Shown: positions 1-12,193 of the stretch, one piece after another
Numbering within the stretch: the first letter of the stretch is position 1
How the letters are laid out: each line of letters starts with the position of its first letter
Assembly (NCBI GenBank): GCA_002943765.1
Contig: PQWQ01000031.1
Span: forward strand, 361,001-425,000
Reading direction: 5' to 3'
Origin: Psoroptes ovis
Taxonomy: Eukaryota; Arthropoda; Arachnida; Sarcoptiformes; Psoroptidae
DNA length: 64,000 bases
Program-made: the position numbers and the translations under genes
Notes under the pieces: generated by a model
What the model was told of the DNA's origin: nothing
Databases searched by the model: none
Seen by the model: only the letters and a program-made list of their open reading frames with translations

Positions 1-3000
1 ATTACCAATTAATCAATCGATTGGTCTCAGTGTTGAATCGATTGTTAAAGTATGTTATAATTGCTGTTTATTATTTAAATTGAAACTAGATTGTTATATT
101 TTAATCCAACATCACAGAGATAAAAAACTAATTTCAAGATCCGAATTGATGATTGATTGGCGAATCATTTTCGAATTATATGAAAACATTCAACAAAAAG
201 TAAAAGATGGAATCGATTGTCAACGGGTGTTGGATGGCAAAATAAAAAAATTAATCATAAACACTCGGACTTATTATTCAAATGATGCCACTAAAGAAAT
301 GATCAACGAATGGAAACAATACATTTGTCCAGTCAATTACAAAAAATATATTAAATATTTGAAATATTTTTCCCTATTTTTGCCAACATTACTCCATCCT
401 CGGGATCATGAATTCGGACACAAATTATGGTTCAATGATTTCATCGATATTTTCAATTGGAATATTCATGAATCATTATTGCCATTGTTGAAATTGTTTT
501 CACGTTTAGCTGAAGATGTTTATGGGTATCACAAATAATGATTGCTTTTTGATTGTTTGATTTTTTTAATTATTTCTTATTTTTCTATCTTAGATTCATT
601 GATTGGCAGCCATACATATCGATAATTTATAATACATTTCCTAGGATTTGTTCCCGATCTGTAATGATCTGCATATCTAATCGAATGAAATGCATTTTTT
701 ATTATTTAAAATTATTCTCATGGATTATAACACCGATGAACTTCGAGAATGATTTACACCATTTGAAACGTATGATATTGATTGTTAAAAATGGTCGAGG
801 TTCCAATGGATCATTGAAAAGTGTTCTAATCATTTTTAAATTATTAATAGTAAGATATAAAAAAGAACGTAAAAATGATTGGTTCAACTATATCCCTTAT
901 GATTATAAATTGAATGAACAAACAATCGCCAAAGTTGGTCATTTATTAATGGATAATATCGATGAAACTACATTAATTTTCCGAAAACAATTACCATCAT
1001 TTGAATTGAAAAATTTTCATGTATTTGTCAATTTGAATACCAGGCGAATCGCAGATATGATCACTAAAAATCTCGAATTGATTCACAATGAATATTATGA
1101 CCAGTGTTCGTATTTAAAATCGGCATTGAAAATATATTCATTATCATTACATCCAATCATTTTGGATGGCGAAATAGGACCAAAATATCGTCTTCAATTG
1201 ATTCCAATGTTATTTCAAATGATGGAAACATTAAATATTTATGATGAAAATCTATGCATGATTCAATTATCGACCATCAAATCAATATTAAATTTAGAAT
1301 TTCCCATAATGAATTGTTCAACGATTGGTGATCAAACAAGCGATATTACTATGAATAATTTTGAAAAACAAATGTGTTTACAATCATCAAGATTTGATCA
1401 ATTTGTCGATGATTTAATTAAATTTTGTCAATTAATAATTGAATCAAATAATGAAAAGTTATTCTCCAGCATATCTACTTCCAATTGTTTATCAATCATC
1501 ATGTTATCGATTCTACAACGTATGAATGAAACGATGTGCAAATCATTTATTGACGCCTTTGTCTCAATGATTTTATCGAATATCTATGAAAATGGATTCA
1601 CTATTATTCATATCGTAATTGAATCAATAGCAATGACATATCCCGATTATTTATTGCAAAAATTATTTCCATCCCTCAATAAACACTTGAAAATGTTAAT
1701 GTCGGATCATCATGATGATAATCACAATCAAATGCTTTCACCTAATATGAAATTGGATTATTTATATCATCATCAAATATTAATGGGCTTGTTCAAATAT
1801 TGTAATGGTGCTTCTATTTCGATTTATCAAGAAGAAATCATTACATTATTAACTCAATTGGACAAATTCAATCTTTTATTATCGACAACATCATCAGCAT
1901 CCAAACAATTGTGGTCGGGACGCTTGTGCAGTGCTTATCGAAAGCAAATGAATGGAACAAATTCAAATACATTCTATAATTTATTGAAGCAATTATATGA
2001 AAATTTATTAGATGAAAAAATTAAACTCAAAGTAAATCAATTGAAACCTGAAATGATGAAGTTTGAATATTGGCCTAAATTATTGAGCATGAAACAATTT
2101 TCAGTTGAATGGCATCAGATAACAGCTAATGAATTAAATTTTGCTCATCGTTTAATTGAAACGTTTTTGAAAAATAAGCTCTTATCACTGGAAGATTGGC
2201 TTGAATCTAAAATTGAAATGAAAAAAGATGAATTGCTGAATCATTTGAGAATTATTTCTGTTTTTAATGATTCCAATTTCAGTTCACCAAAATTCATTTC
2301 ATTTACAACAGATAATGACGAATGTTCATCGACATATTATTCGACATTATTATCTGAAATGAATGAATCATTTTCCAATGATTTGATTGAATGTCGTCAA
2401 CGAATTCTAGCTGTAATAAGTAATATTTTAATCAAATTGAATAATGAACGATCAGATGATACGGAATCATATGGAAAAATAATTGATATTTATGAATCAT
2501 ATTTCATCAAAAATTTTAAACGGCCATTCGGAGCATCATTTGTGAAGAAAATGTTTGAAAAAAAATTATCATATCAATTTCAGATGAACACCTGTCAAAA
2601 TGAATATACATGGATTATGCATTTGGATTCATTGATTTATCGTAATTTATTCCTGAAAAGTAATTTAGCAGCAACTATTGCTGATGAGCAATTGAATGAA
2701 TCACAGATAAAAATATTGAAGAATTTACTATTATTATGTCAATCAGATTATCTCATAGTTCGTAATTCGGCTAGATTTGTGCTCGAAAGCATATTTTTTA
2801 ATTATAAAACATCATCATCATTCATTATGGATGATATCATTGTTAGCATTGAAAAATGTCAAAATTTTGATTCTTTAGCAACAATTCTCGGATTGATCAA
2901 TGCAAACTGCAAAGAAGCAATTATCATCAATTCATCAATTGATTCATTATTGAAATTATATCCAGTACTGATGAGAATCAATTTTTTTGCACATAATTTT

Positions 3001-5553
3001 GATGAAATCAAAATGACAAAAATATTTAAAGTATTCGCATCAAATTTTCGTGATTATGGACATTACAATATCATTGATTGTTCATCACAATCATTCTTGG
3101 TGGATTATTTCAATGATGAACAGCTAAAATTTCCACACATTTTTGTCAATGCCAACAGTAAAAATCTTGTTGAAGAATGGCAGAAAAAGAAATCAAAATC
3201 GAATGAAAATGAGCGAAAAATTCATAATCAACTAGTCGATACAATCATTTCAATAATGCAAAATGAAAATATACATTGGCGTCTTTATTTATTTGGATTT
3301 TCGTTGTTAAACTATTTAATCACTCCACTGTTGAATTATCCATCAAATGGCATAATGTTTCTCATTGAAAATTTAACCAATGATTTATTATCAATTCGTG
3401 AAGCATCGCTGAAATGTTTGGTAAAAATTCTCCAAATCATACATAGATTCAACAAAAATTTCATCGAAATCAATCCCGATAGCAGCATTCATCATGAAAT
3501 CAATGTCAACAATTATTTGAATAATTCGAATCTTCATAATGTTAATGAAAAATTAATGTTTGACCAAAAACAATTATTTTTGGATTGCTCGGTTGGTTAT
3601 TATAAAAATCTATCATATCGAATCAAAATTTGTAAAAATAATGAATTGAATAACGATTATGATATATTTGATGCAATATCACAAAAATTGGATGATAATC
3701 AATTTAGGGATAAATTATTTGAATTGAATTGTATTGAAAATGGTAAAGAAATGAATCGAAATAATATTCGATTCTGGAAGCTATTCTTCATTTATTCTCC
3801 AATTAAAAATTTGGACATGATCAATAATGAATTGATTAAATTATTTGACCACCATCATCATGATTATGATAAATATGCTTTAGAAATATTGAGTGGTTTG
3901 GCGAAAGCAATCAAATTAAGAAATGATTATGATTATTATGAAAAATTTAAGATTATTTTTCGTCGAATAATTGATGATTATTTTCTCAAATTTAATTCTG
4001 AATCACAATATTATTGGAGAGAATTATTAAGTTGTTTATTCTATGGTAAAGATTCAAGATGTAATTATTGGTGTTCCATTTATCTATTTAATAGAGTTGT
4101 ATTCAATAATCAGACTAATTCTAACATTATTGAATTGTCACCATTTTATAAACAAGAAATAATACCATTATTAATTGATTATGCATTTGATTCAAATTGG
4201 CGATATCCTTTGATGACAAAATATTTGATTGATTCTATTTTTGATAATATTTCCAGTACTTTCGGCTATATACGATCAAGCTATGGAAGGTATGTGCTTA
4301 TCGTTTTGTTTTCATTTTTATTAATTTTCATCAATTTCAATTTACATTCATTCATAGGTTGCTTGGAAAATGTATTGTTTTACCGATCGGACTAAAAAGC
4401 GAACAAATTAATTTCAATTTTGAAATGATTGATCATAATAATAAATTGATAATTGATACATTGTTTAAGAATTTCGATGATAAAATCAATATTCTAATCA
4501 ATCGTAATCCGAATAACAGTGATGATATGGACTTGATTTCCATACAAAATGATTTATTCGATAAGAACAAGGAAAATGGTGAAAATTTATTGTTACAATC
4601 GATTGATATACTTTGTTCATTTTGTCAATCATTGTCTGAACAAATGCATTTAATAGCTGATTCATTGCGATTATTGCCATTCGTAAGTGATCACTTTTCA
4701 AATTCAAATCGATTTCAATCTCAATTAATTAATTCATTTCTATTAATTGATAATAGTTATTCGTAATACAAACTAATGAACAATCAATTATGAATAAGGT
4801 TGATAATCACATTTATTTTATAGCTGAATCAATTAGATGTCAAAATCAAATTGTTGCTGATGAAATCATTGGAATGTTGCAAATGGTAATTGAATTTGAT
4901 TTGTGATTTATTTTGTATTAAATTGATTCTTGTTCTTGTTTGAAAAGCTTTCGAATAATTGGAATTGGAGAACACGTGAAAAAATATTAAAATTCATAAA
5001 TATCCAATTGAACCATACATTATTATCGTGTGATTATTATGATAAAATACAGCTGATCATTATCAAACAATTATTTGATGATCAAATCGAAGTCCGTATT
5101 GTTGCATCCAAAACATTTTGTTAATTATTACGCATTCAGCCATTGACTGATGATCAACGAATCGAATTGATTGAATCGTTCAGATTGAAATTGACATCTA
5201 ATCAACAAAAATGTGGCAATATTTCTCAAATACATGGTGCAATATTGGGTTTATGTTCATTCATAAATGCTTATGCTAGTGATGATTTTCCCGATTTCAT
5301 TCCCGATATCCTCATCATGTTGATTGCGAATTTAAATAATGTCCAAGTTGTCAAGGTATTTTTATTTGATAAAGTCAATTTTATTTTAATTTAAATGTTC
5401 TTTTCCTGTACCTGATAGAATACCATCAATGAAACTTTGCGTACATTTAAAAAGAATCATATCGAATATTGGAATATTTATAAACATAAATTCACATCCG
5501 AACAATTGTATCAATTGAATAATGTGTTGATTTCATCATCACATTACAATTGA
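1..5553 (+). CDS. PSME4: Proteasome activator complex subunit 4 (PA200/Blm10 family), 5'-truncated by window edge
   Basis: PA200 is a HEAT-repeat solenoid that caps the ends of the 20S proteasome and promotes ubiquitin-independent turnover, notably of acetylated histones. Six exons are readable: <2-525, 594-4289, 4358-4755, 4824-4885, 4948-5355 and 5419-5553, joined by 61-68 bp introns. About 1,740 codons are visible, against roughly 1,840 in the human protein. Family hallmarks include a segment reading DATKEMINEWKQYICP, then KLWFNDFIDIF and GFIDWQPYI, plus a C-terminal block with HGAILGLCSFINAY and TLRTFKKNHIEYW. The frame is open from base 2, so the start lies upstream of the window. The donor at 4756 (A|GTTATT) is weak and was chosen to keep phase. 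An in-frame TAA at 5122-5124 interrupts the conserved end (see findings). The protein ends His-Tyr-Asn, where the family usually ends Tyr-Tyr-Ala. Family assignment is firm; exons 3-4 are less certain. Confidence 0.9.
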
Positions 5554-6117
5554 TTGATTATTGATATTTGTATAAATTAAAAATCACAGTAATTTACAAT
5601 AAATTGCAATAAAACATCTATGATGAATCAAGGTCAACTTTTTTTTCTGAAAATGTAAGTCATTCAATTTGTTCATTGTGTTAAGTGTCTTTGTCGAATA
5701 AATCATTGATGATTTATTCATATCGTGATAGATTTACTGAATTGCTTTGAAAAACGTATTGATACGTTTTTCACGCTCATACAAGTATGTGCATTGAATT
5801 ATTGTATTGACAGCAAAATTAATGGAAAAATGGGTGAGCACATACACAACGCACATGTACATGTGTTTTCATCATTATCATTTGTTTTTTTCGAATCATT
5901 CTATTTTCCAAACGTTTTATTAATATGTTGATATATTTATGTTACAAACGATTAATTCTCTCGGTAATAATTCCCTTTGCCAAATAATTTCTATTCATCA
6001 ATTATCTGTGAAATAATTTATTGTCAACTTTAAATGAGAACTACGGTTAGTATTCAATGATGATTTCAATGGGTTTTTTGAATTGAAACCAAACAAAACA
6101 AATCTTTGACAAGAAAT
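5554..6117. other. Intergenic spacer with two short perfect palindromes
   Basis: No convincing gene lies here. The stretch follows the PSME4 stop and precedes the phosphatase start. It holds two compact inverted repeats, at 5697-5720 (10-bp arms, 4-nt loop) and 5748-5773 (12-bp arms, 2-nt loop). Short open frames such as 5725-5931 look compositional and have no recognisable motif. Confidence 0.5.
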
Positions 6118-7041
6118 ATGTTTTCCAATATATTTCGTCGTATTTATTATTTATTATTTCAATCATCATCTAAATCGATATCAAAAACATCTAGTATTGA
6201 CAAGACGACATTGACCAGCATTCCTCGAACTATTCATCGAATTTGTGATGATAAATTTATTGAAAATTTTGATGAAATAATTATCATTGGTGATATCCAT
6301 GGGTGTTTTGATGAATTTGAATTATTATTGAATCGTGTCCATGAAAACATCACCGATCCTACAAAGTAAATTGATTTTTTTTCGGGTAAAAAGGGGTAAA
6401 TTAATTGAATTTTTATTATTTGTTTGATTAGAATATTGAAAATATGTACTGGTGACTTGATCAATAAAGGACCGAAAAGCAAAGAAGTGATTGAATATTT
6501 TATGGCCAATAGTGAACACTGTATTTCGGTTCGTGGTAATCATGACCAGGCAATGATTAATGAATTCATTCGATACATTGAGACCGGGGAAATTGCTGAA
6601 AAAAATGCGTGGCTTAAAGAATTATCCATTGATGGCCATTTTGAATATCTCAGACAATTACCATACACAATACGTATACCCAAATTGAATATAATGATTG
6701 TACATGCTGGTATTTTGCCCGCTGTACCAATCGAACAACAACAGCTGATTGATATGATTGAAATGAGAAACGTGATCATCAATGATAGCGAGCGAATAGC
6801 ATCTAAATATACAGATAAAGGCGTATCATGGGCATCATGTTGGCAGGGTCCATGGCATATTTACTTTGGTCATGATGCTAAACGAAAACTTCAACAACAT
6901 CCTTATGCAACCGGTTTAGACACCGGTCTTGTTTATGGTGGTGAATTGACAGCAAAATTTGTGATGGGACCACGTCAAGGAAAATTCATATCTGTCAATG
7001 CATTGCAAATGTGGAAAAATCCAATGCAAACAAATAATTGA
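6118..7041 (+). CDS. ApaH-like metallophosphatase (bis(5'-nucleosyl)-tetraphosphatase type)
   Basis: Two exons, 6118-6365 and 6432-7041 (66-bp intron), give a 285-residue protein. The calcineurin-like phosphoesterase signature blocks are all present: GDIHGC near residue 61, GDLINKGP straddling the early second exon, and GNHDQ about 30 residues later. Downstream are a VHAG box and a GHDAKR block with GLDTGLVYGG. The spacing and the VHAGI...GLDTG..YGG pattern fit bacterial ApaH and eukaryotic ApaH-like phosphatases better than PP1/PP2A. Such enzymes hydrolyse dinucleoside polyphosphates, and some family members in other eukaryotes act on mRNA caps. The first 30 residues are basic, Ser-rich and acid-poor, which could be a mitochondrial presequence (inference). 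The start is the ATG at 6118; an upstream in-frame TTG was ignored. The true substrate is unknown. Confidence 0.85.
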
Positions 7042-7198
7042 AAACCATTCATTCATAAATAATTGTTCCAATCTCATATAAATCATTCATTTTTTGTTTC
7101 ATTTCAGTTTCAATTATTTTGTCATATAATCTGATGGTTCATATTATTATTGAATGAATAAAAATTGAATTGAAATTTCAAAAAAACACGAAAAACAA

Positions 7199-9110
7199 AT
7201 GGAACAAATTGGTTTTTTTCCCATCAATAATCCAAGCAATATTTATGGATTAACAAATATTATGGCTGCTGATTCGACAAAATGTTTAGTGGCAACATTA
7301 GAAAAACAAATATTTGCTATCGAATCGGATCCAATCACGAAGCAAATCACTTGCAATGAAATTCATTTTGCATATATTCCTAGTGAGCCTATTTATTTGA
7401 ATCAATTACAAAGATTTTAATTAAAAAACAACTAATCATTTATTACCAATGAATAGATAGTGCTGACATCATATCGATCGATTCATTTGTCCGTTCATCG
7501 AATCCAAATGATATCGTGTTGGGCATTACATTTTATAAAAATTACAAAGAATCTGAATCGAATGAATTTCGTAAAAATATTGTCCTATCAAACAATCAAA
7601 ATCAAAACATGATTAATGATAAGAGTAATAACAAGATTGATTATGGTCCTAATAGCAGCAATAATAATAAATCAACCCTTTCTTCAATTATGATGATGGA
7701 TAAACATAATGTTCATAATCACTATTATTTAAATATCTATTCAAGTCTTTGTTCAACAAATCAATTTGATTTGAATCAAATTGCACGTATGTTTTAAATT
7801 TTGTTAATTTTACAAGGTTTATACCTCATTATTAAACAATCGAATTTCATTCATTTATTTTTCCTAAGAGGATTGTCAAACATTTGAATTGGATTTTGTA
7901 CCATATCATCTGTATCATACCAGGTAAATAACCTATGGCTGAATCGATTCGATTTGAAAATGAATTTTTATTTCTTAAACAGAATAATAAATGAAAATAA
8001 TTCGGCAGAAACCATATGGCTACTATCAGGTAGTGATCATTGTGTACACATTTTCCGTGAAGATTGCCGAAAACAAAGTTTTTATAAAGATTTAAAAATT
8101 GATTTAATATTTCCTGAATTGAAAATATTCGATAGTATTGTATTATGGTTAGATGTTTATGATTATTATGATGATGCCGACGATAACAATCAACATTATC
8201 GATTAACAGCTGTTGGCTGTGAAAATGGTGCTGTTTATCTATTTTTCATCGAATTCACCGATGATACAAATATGCCAAGAATAATTAAATCATGGAAAAG
8301 CCATTTTGATGGTCCTGTTTTATCGGTTAAATTTTTTAAAGGTTTGATTTTTTTTTTTTTTGAAGGTTATAGATAGAATAATAAAGTAATATTCATGTCT
8401 ATTTTATAGATAAAAATGAAAATCAATCTCGAATGTTTGGATCAACAAATGAAAATCAAAACGAAAATGAATCAATGATCAATTTAATGATATTAAATTC
8501 ATGTGAACAGCCAAAAATTTATCGAAATGTTCAAGAACAAGGATTAGCTGCGAAGAAAATTTTGCCGAAAAATTTTCCAATGGTCGATTTACACTTATCA
8601 TGTGTCATTGCCGATGTTGATTTTGATTTAAACAATGAAATCATTTTAGCTGGTTATGGTAAAGTATGTGTGTGTAGTATACTAATTGAATATATTAAAT
8701 TTACAGGATTTCAAGTTTTAATTCGTAGTTTTAAAACTGAATTTCGTAGTTTTGAATGCAATTTTAAACCGTGAAATTGCGAAATTCAAGTTTAAAACTA
8801 CGAGAATCAACTTTGAAACTCTGTAATAATTCGAGTATTTAATAGTGAATTATTATTTTTATTAATCAAATTTTAGAAAATAATTTTCTACAAATATGAC
8901 AATCAAAATGGATCATATTCTATGGTTAACATTATAAAAGTACCGTATCCAGTCATTCGTATGACATATCTGGATATAACTGGTGATGGTATCCGTGAAT
9001 TGATTGCGATTACAACCAAAGGTATTATCATTTATCGACATAAAATTGAAGATATAATCCGTGTATTAATGAAAAAAATGGAAATAATTGAGAAAAGTGG
9101 ATCATTTTAA
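7199..9110 (+). CDS. KPTN: Kaptin, KICSTOR complex subunit
   Basis: Six exons (7199-7382, 7457-7786, 7869-7923, 7983-8341, 8410-8663, 8877-9110) encode 471 residues; the human protein has 436. Kaptin is a beta-propeller protein of KICSTOR, which tethers GATOR1 to lysosomes and restrains mTORC1 when nutrients are low. Matching blocks in order are: SNIYGLTN near the N terminus, a VLGITFYK block, the FELDFVPYHL strand, WLLSGSDHCVHIF, LWLDVYDYY, and a C-terminal LDITGDGIRELIAITTKGI block. All junctions keep phase. An Asn-rich insert in exon 2 explains the extra length. Intron 5 (8664-8876) is the longest because it carries a miniature inverted-repeat element. The last 9 bases, including the stop, overlap the end of MCM5 on the other strand. 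Confidence 0.88.
8702..8825. mobile_element. TA-flanked MITE (CAGGG family) in kaptin intron 5
   Basis: A 120-bp imperfect inverted repeat runs from CAGGATTTCAAG at 8704 to its complement ending in CTG at 8823. TA dinucleotides flank both sides. A longer relative with the same terminal sequence sits at 56368-56527. The structure (no ORF, terminal inverted repeats, TA target) fits a Tc1/mariner-type non-autonomous element. Confidence 0.75.
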
Positions 9111-11498
9111 TCGATAAAGCATTTTTCGTTGCATTCTTGGCTGCAGTTCACCTTTACGTATCATACATTGAATTACTTTCGAAACGAATTGTTTAGCGTA
9201 ATTTTGCTTGACCAAATCATCGACAATACTTTGTTCTGAAATTTGCATACCGACCGGCAATCGACGTTTGATTTGTTTTTCAATACGAATCATTTTTTGA
9301 TGTTCTTCTTCAGTGGTAAAACCTTCGGCACCTGATAAATCTCCGGACATTGCGGCGGTCAATGTAGAAACACGAAACAATCGAATAGCTTCCTCAACAT
9401 GATTTTCGTTGACAAACGGCAGTAATTGCATTTTGGCTAAACTTTCCGATATTCGAATTATAGCCTCTAATTGACGTATGGTGATCGGGATTGGTGATTT
9501 TTTCGATGATTCTTTTTCATGTTCTCGACTACCATTACGCATCAGGACGTATTGTCGTTTAAGTTTTTCGGCAGCTGCTGTTGATAAACGTGGTCCACAA
9601 TGTCTGATTATTATGGTGAAAAGCAATCATTGAAATAATGCCAAATAAGTTCTTGTCTTAAAGAAACACTTACGATCTACAATAAGAGATATATTTCTTA
9701 AGAAGTGCTAAACTAAGTTCACCTTTTTTCGAATCTTCAACAGTGCTTTGTGCATTCATATGAACATCTAAAACATGGCTAGCAATGGTGGCATCTTTTT
9801 GTTCATTATGTTCATCTTTGACTATGAAAATCATATCAAATCGAGACAAAATGGTGGGCATGAAATCAATGTTATCATCAGCTCTTGTATCATCCCATCG
9901 GCCGAAAACACTGTTGGCAGCAGCTAAAACAGCACATCTGAAGAAATAATGGTAGAAATATTATGAATCAATAAATCAGATTTAATTAGATATCAGCCGT
10001 ACCTTGAATTCAGCGTAGTTGTTATGCCAGCTTTAGCAATCGAAATGGTTTGCTGTTCCATTGCTTCATGAATCGCAACACGATCATCTTCACGCATCTT
10101 ATCGAATTCATCGATACAAACTACGCCACCATCGGCTAAAACCATGGCACCACCTTCCATAACGAAATTTCTGGACGATGGATCACGAATAACTGAGGCA
10201 GTCAAACCGGCAGCACTACTGCCTTTACCCGAAGTATAAACACCGATTGGTGAAATGTTTTCCACGAATTTCAACAATTGACTTTTAGCTGTTCCTGGAT
10301 CACCAAGAAGTAAAATATTGATGTCACCTCTTCTCGTCAGACCATCTGGTAAACGTTTTCGTGATCCACCAAACAATAGACATGCCAATGCTTTTTTAAT
10401 ATCATTCGAACCAAATATTGATGGTGCAATTGAATTTGTGATTCGTTCATAAATATTAGGCGAAGCAGCCAAATGACGAAACAATTCTTCATCTTCAGGT
10501 GTGTACGGAATAAGACCAGAGCGACCTGATCCCTCATTCTCTACATATATGCCTAAAACACGTAAATACGGAGCACGTATTCCTGGAACAAATAAATTTG
10601 TAATGAAGATAATTAGTAATCAAGAGTGACACATACCAACATTGACTTTTGATTCAACATTATTTGTGGTCGGTTTTGATACTTTTTTGATGGAAAATAT
10701 TCCCAAGACTGTTACACGATTTCCTGGTACAACTCGATCGCACAAGTATCGATCGCAAAACAGTTGTAAATGCCTTGGCATCTCACCATGTGGCACTGAT
10801 TCAGGTGTCTCTTGAAGTTTCAGTGTCTGATAATCAATACATTCACATTTATCAGGAATGATGAAATATGGATCAACCGGGCATTTATTCAGACGCCCAC
10901 TTTGATCGGTATTACATTTTCTTGGCAAAATATAACCTTCTAAGCCAGGATTTATGTTAACGTCTTTGATTATTTCATGACAACCACGACATTGAAGTGA
11001 TACTTTGGTAGCTTTAGCCCGAACATTCGAAGCAGAAACAATTATGCCAGGTACTTTGACCAATTTGGAAATGGTATCCGATTTAACTTCACGTAATGAA
11101 ACCGGGTTTGCATCCGAACTTAATACAACCTGAATCGATTTCACCGGCTCATCATCTTTTCTTGGCCTAGTGATTTCATCGGCTAATTCAGTGGCAACTG
11201 TTTCGAAAATTTTTAAATAATAAATTGGTGATTTATTAACACCATCAGCTAATTCATCATCATAACTAGCTAAATCCTCCAGCGAAATTTCAATCCAATA
11301 CTGTTCAATATTATAATGTTCTTTTAATTTATTTCGATATTTATATTGAAAATCACCCGAATGAAATTGTCTCAAGAATTCTTTGAAACGTTTTTTGATA
11401 TTTTTCGGATGATCAAGATTCAAATTATTGCTATTATTATCTTCATCAGCCACAATATTACCACTGAAATAAACACCAAGATCATCATAACCAGACAT
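9102..11498 (-). CDS. MCM5: DNA replication licensing factor MCM5
   Basis: Four exons on the minus strand (11498-10637, 10582-10003, 9937-9674, 9603-9102) give 735 residues; human MCM5 has 734. MCM5 is a subunit of the MCM2-7 replicative helicase loaded at origins in G1. Visible features in order are: an N-terminal oligomerisation region, a Cys zinc motif starting CRGC and continuing through CNTDQ and CECID, Walker A GDPGTAKSQ, Walker B with VCIDEFDKM, and the arginine-finger LSRFD box. A C-terminal winged-helix-like tail ends QRKMLYRLK. Introns are 54-70 bp and all phases agree. It is convergent with kaptin, and the two coding ends overlap by 9 bp. There is no sign of decay. Confidence 0.97.
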
Positions 11499-12110
11499 TT
11501 TGATTTGATTTGGTTTATTCGAATGAGATATTTAAAAGGTTAATTAAATTTGATATCACTGAACAAACAAACAAAAAAAGTAACATTTTTAGCGCCAAAA
11601 AAGCAAAAATGTACAAAAAGCCATTTCATACAATGTAAGTATTATTAGAAAAAAAGAAAAATAGCATCGTATAAACACAAGTAGGCAAGTGAAAATTTGA
11701 AATTGCAAAAAATGAATTGACCATTTAAAATCTTAATAAAAAAACATAGCGCATCATTGATGAATGAATAAAATGATCAAATCAAATCAAACATCTCAGA
11801 AAGAGAAAAAAATAATGAGAAAATGATTAATTTAAAAAGTAACAGAAACGAAAAAAAAAATTGTAAAAACCCATGTTGATGTTGTTGTTTTTGATATGTA
11901 TGTTGTTCAATCAATTATAATAAATAAATTGCAAAGCACATTTAATGACGATTATTGAATTTATTTAAAAAAATAACACCATTCATCCGATCTCTTAAGG
12001 AATAATTAAATCAATAAATCGATTGTCTAATTCTTTTTTCTTGGTGAATTCTATTGTTCCATTAAAGGGGTATGTACATTTATTATTTACAATTTAATCT
12101 TTATTTTATT

Positions 12111-12193
12111 TTGGGTTGTCCGAAAAGTTTTTGCCGATTTTCCAATGAGCATCTCTATCCGATTGAGCCGAATGAACTTTTCGGACAACCTTT
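12111..12193. repeat. Mariner-type MITE, copy A
   Basis: About 83 bp with terminal inverted repeats: GGTTGTCCGAAAAGTTTTTG on the left and the complement of GGTTGTCCGAAAAGTTCATT on the right. The interior (CATCTCTATCCGATTGAGC) matches copy D at 14236, so these two form one subfamily. It has no coding capacity. Confidence 0.8.

Noticed and set aside
5120..5139. 20-nt GT..AG mini-intron to bypass the PSME4 stop
   Set aside because: Far shorter than any plausible intron here and it would shift the frame of a conserved downstream block.
5725..5931. 68-codon frame between PSME4 and the phosphatase
   Set aside because: Ends in Phe/Ser-rich AT-driven sequence with no motif; covers the palindromes.
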